Part shown: positions 63,276 through 64,000 of the stretch, one piece after another
Position numbering within the stretch: the stretch's first letter is position 1
How the letters are laid out: each line of letters begins with the position of its first letter
NCBI RefSeq assembly: GCF_023074835.1
Contig: NZ_JALLGW010000001.1
Location: 1,488,001-1,552,000, forward strand
Origin: Halomarina salina
GTDB lineage: Archaea; Halobacteriota; Halobacteria; Halobacteriales; Haloarculaceae
DNA: 64,000 nucleotides
Reading direction: 5' to 3'
Notes under the pieces: model-generated
The model's input: only the letters and a program-made list of their open reading frames with translations
Database searches by the model: none
What the model was told of the DNA's origin: nothing
Made by a program: the position numbers and the translations under genes

Positions 63276-64000
63276 CGTCCCTCACCTCGTTCGACCGCGA
63301 GGTTGCCGTAGCGGTCGACGGTCGCCACGTGGTCGGGTTGGACCACGACCGTCGAGTCGTCGCCAGTGACGATGGCGGGACCCGGTACCTCGTTCCCCGG
63401 TCGCAACGCCGTCCGGTCGTAGATGGTCGTGTCGCGGTAGGCGTCGTCGAAGTAGACGTCGTGGCTCCCGGTGACGGCGTCGCTAGCGTCGGCCTCACCC
63501 GGTTCCTCCGCTTCGATTTCGACGCCCTGTACCGCCCCCTTGCCGACGACCCGCAGGTTGGCTATCTCGAGGGGCGCGTCGAGCGAGAAGCCGAACTGCT
63601 GGTCGTGCCTCGCCTCGAAGTCGCCCTTTATCTCGGCCAGACCGGTCTCCCGTCGGAGTTCGTCGGCGTCGACCGGGATGGACATCTGGATGTCCTGGCG
63701 GTAGTACCGGCAGTCGGCGTAGTAGTCGAACGTGCGGTCCGCCTCGTCGACGCCCTCCGAGGCCAGCCAGTCGGCGGCCGCCTCGCGAATCGTCTCCAGT
63801 TCCTCGAAGACGTCCTCGCCGGTCACCTCGTCGTCGGTCCGGAGGTACGTCTCGGAGAACTCGTTCTGGACGTCCGAGGTGAGGAAGCCGAACGCCGACA
63901 TCACGCCCGGGCCGGGCGGGACGATGAGCGGGTAGGCGCCCATCACGTCTGCGAGGGCGTTGGCGTGCATCGGGCCCGCCCCACCGAAGGCGACGAGACC
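63272..64000 (-). CDS. hyuA: hydantoinase A/oxoprolinase family protein (HyuA), C-terminal part
   Basis: At least 243 C-terminal residues; the gene continues past the window end, so the start is unseen. The first readable block is GLVAFGGAGPMHA, the conserved actin-like ATPase-domain signature of HyuA, followed by IVPPGPGVMSAFGFLTSDV and RTFDYYADCRYYRQDIQMSI. HyuA binds and hydrolyses ATP to drive ring opening together with HyuB. The Hyu pair, the amidohydrolase and the ABC importer at 54.5-58.1 kb make a coherent uptake-and-cleavage unit. Confidence 0.92.
   Translation of the reverse strand, partial: GLVAFGGAGPMHANALADVMGAYPLIVPPGPGVMSAFGFLTSDVQNEFSETYLRTDDEVTGEDVFEELETIREAAADWLASEGVDEADRTFDYYADCRYYRQDIQMSIPVDADELRRETGLAEIKGDFEARHDQQFGFSLDAPLEIANLRVVGKGAVQGVEIEAEEPGEADASDAVTGSHDVYFDDAYRDTTIYDRTALRPGNEVPGPAIVTGDDSTVVVQPDHVATVDRYGNLAVERGEGR

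Overview
The window is haloarchaeal chromosomal or megaplasmid DNA. It is GC-rich with strong C/G third-position bias, its proteins are acidic (Asp/Glu-rich), and many genes are leaderless with an AT-rich TATA element about 22-35 bases before the start. Secreted binding proteins carry Tat-type twin-arginine lipobox signals, and the regulators are typical haloarchaeal types (Bat-type HTH, IclR, winged helix). No rRNA, tRNA, CRISPR array or intact transposase was seen. Almost every gene belongs to uptake and catabolism of small organic acids, cyclic amides or N-methylated amines, so this looks like a catabolic island.

Layout. 1-3474 (+): 3' part of a peptide-type ABC transporter operon (permease, two ATPases) plus an amphi-Trp protein. 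3767-4486 (-): AIM24 protein. 4487-5795: mostly non-coding. 5796-15064 (-): catabolic block with an SDR, LeuD/LeuC-like hydratase, HMG-CoA-lyase-like enzyme, class III CoA-transferase, hydantoinase-type cyclic amidohydrolase, isochorismatase-family amidohydrolase, luciferase-like oxidoreductase and a second SDR. 15175-26519: a branched-chain/carboxylate-type ABC transporter split in two (LivGF; LivKHM). It is interleaved with two mirror-image pairs of fumarate-reductase-type flavoprotein plus MmgE/PrpD protein, and followed by an IclR regulator. 27365-31500: low-density decayed zone with an IclR fragment, a UV-endonuclease (UvsE) fragment, strong hairpins and small proteins of unknown role.

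31752-53804: one-carbon module. It holds a DmdA/GcvT-like demethylase with a MetF-like reductase, two tandem dimethylglycine/sarcosine-dehydrogenase-like flavoproteins fused to GcvT domains, threonine/serine dehydratase, UspA, two BCCT transporters, formate-THF ligase, a K+ channel with RCK domain and FolD. Together they can import betaine-type compounds, strip N- (or O-/S-) methyl groups onto tetrahydrofolate, oxidise methylene-THF to formate with ATP gain, and feed glycine/serine carbon to pyruvate. 53817-64000 (-): a Bat-type regulator, a four-gene SsuABC/NMT1-type ABC importer, then an operon of LeuA/homocitrate-synthase-like enzyme, CoA-transferase, N-carbamoylsarcosine-amidase-like hydrolase, HyuB and the C-terminal part of HyuA (runs off the window).

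The most striking feature is parallelism. Two operons at opposite ends (5.8-13 kb and 58-64 kb) carry the same functional set of ring-opening hydantoinase, isochorismatase-family amidohydrolase, class III CoA-transferase and DRE-TIM lyase/synthase, built from different families at the hydantoinase step. The second operon could deliver sarcosine (N-methylhydantoin to N-carbamoylsarcosine to sarcosine) to the sarcosine/THF module between them. These pathway links are inferences from gene families and neighbourhood; no substrate is proven by sequence.
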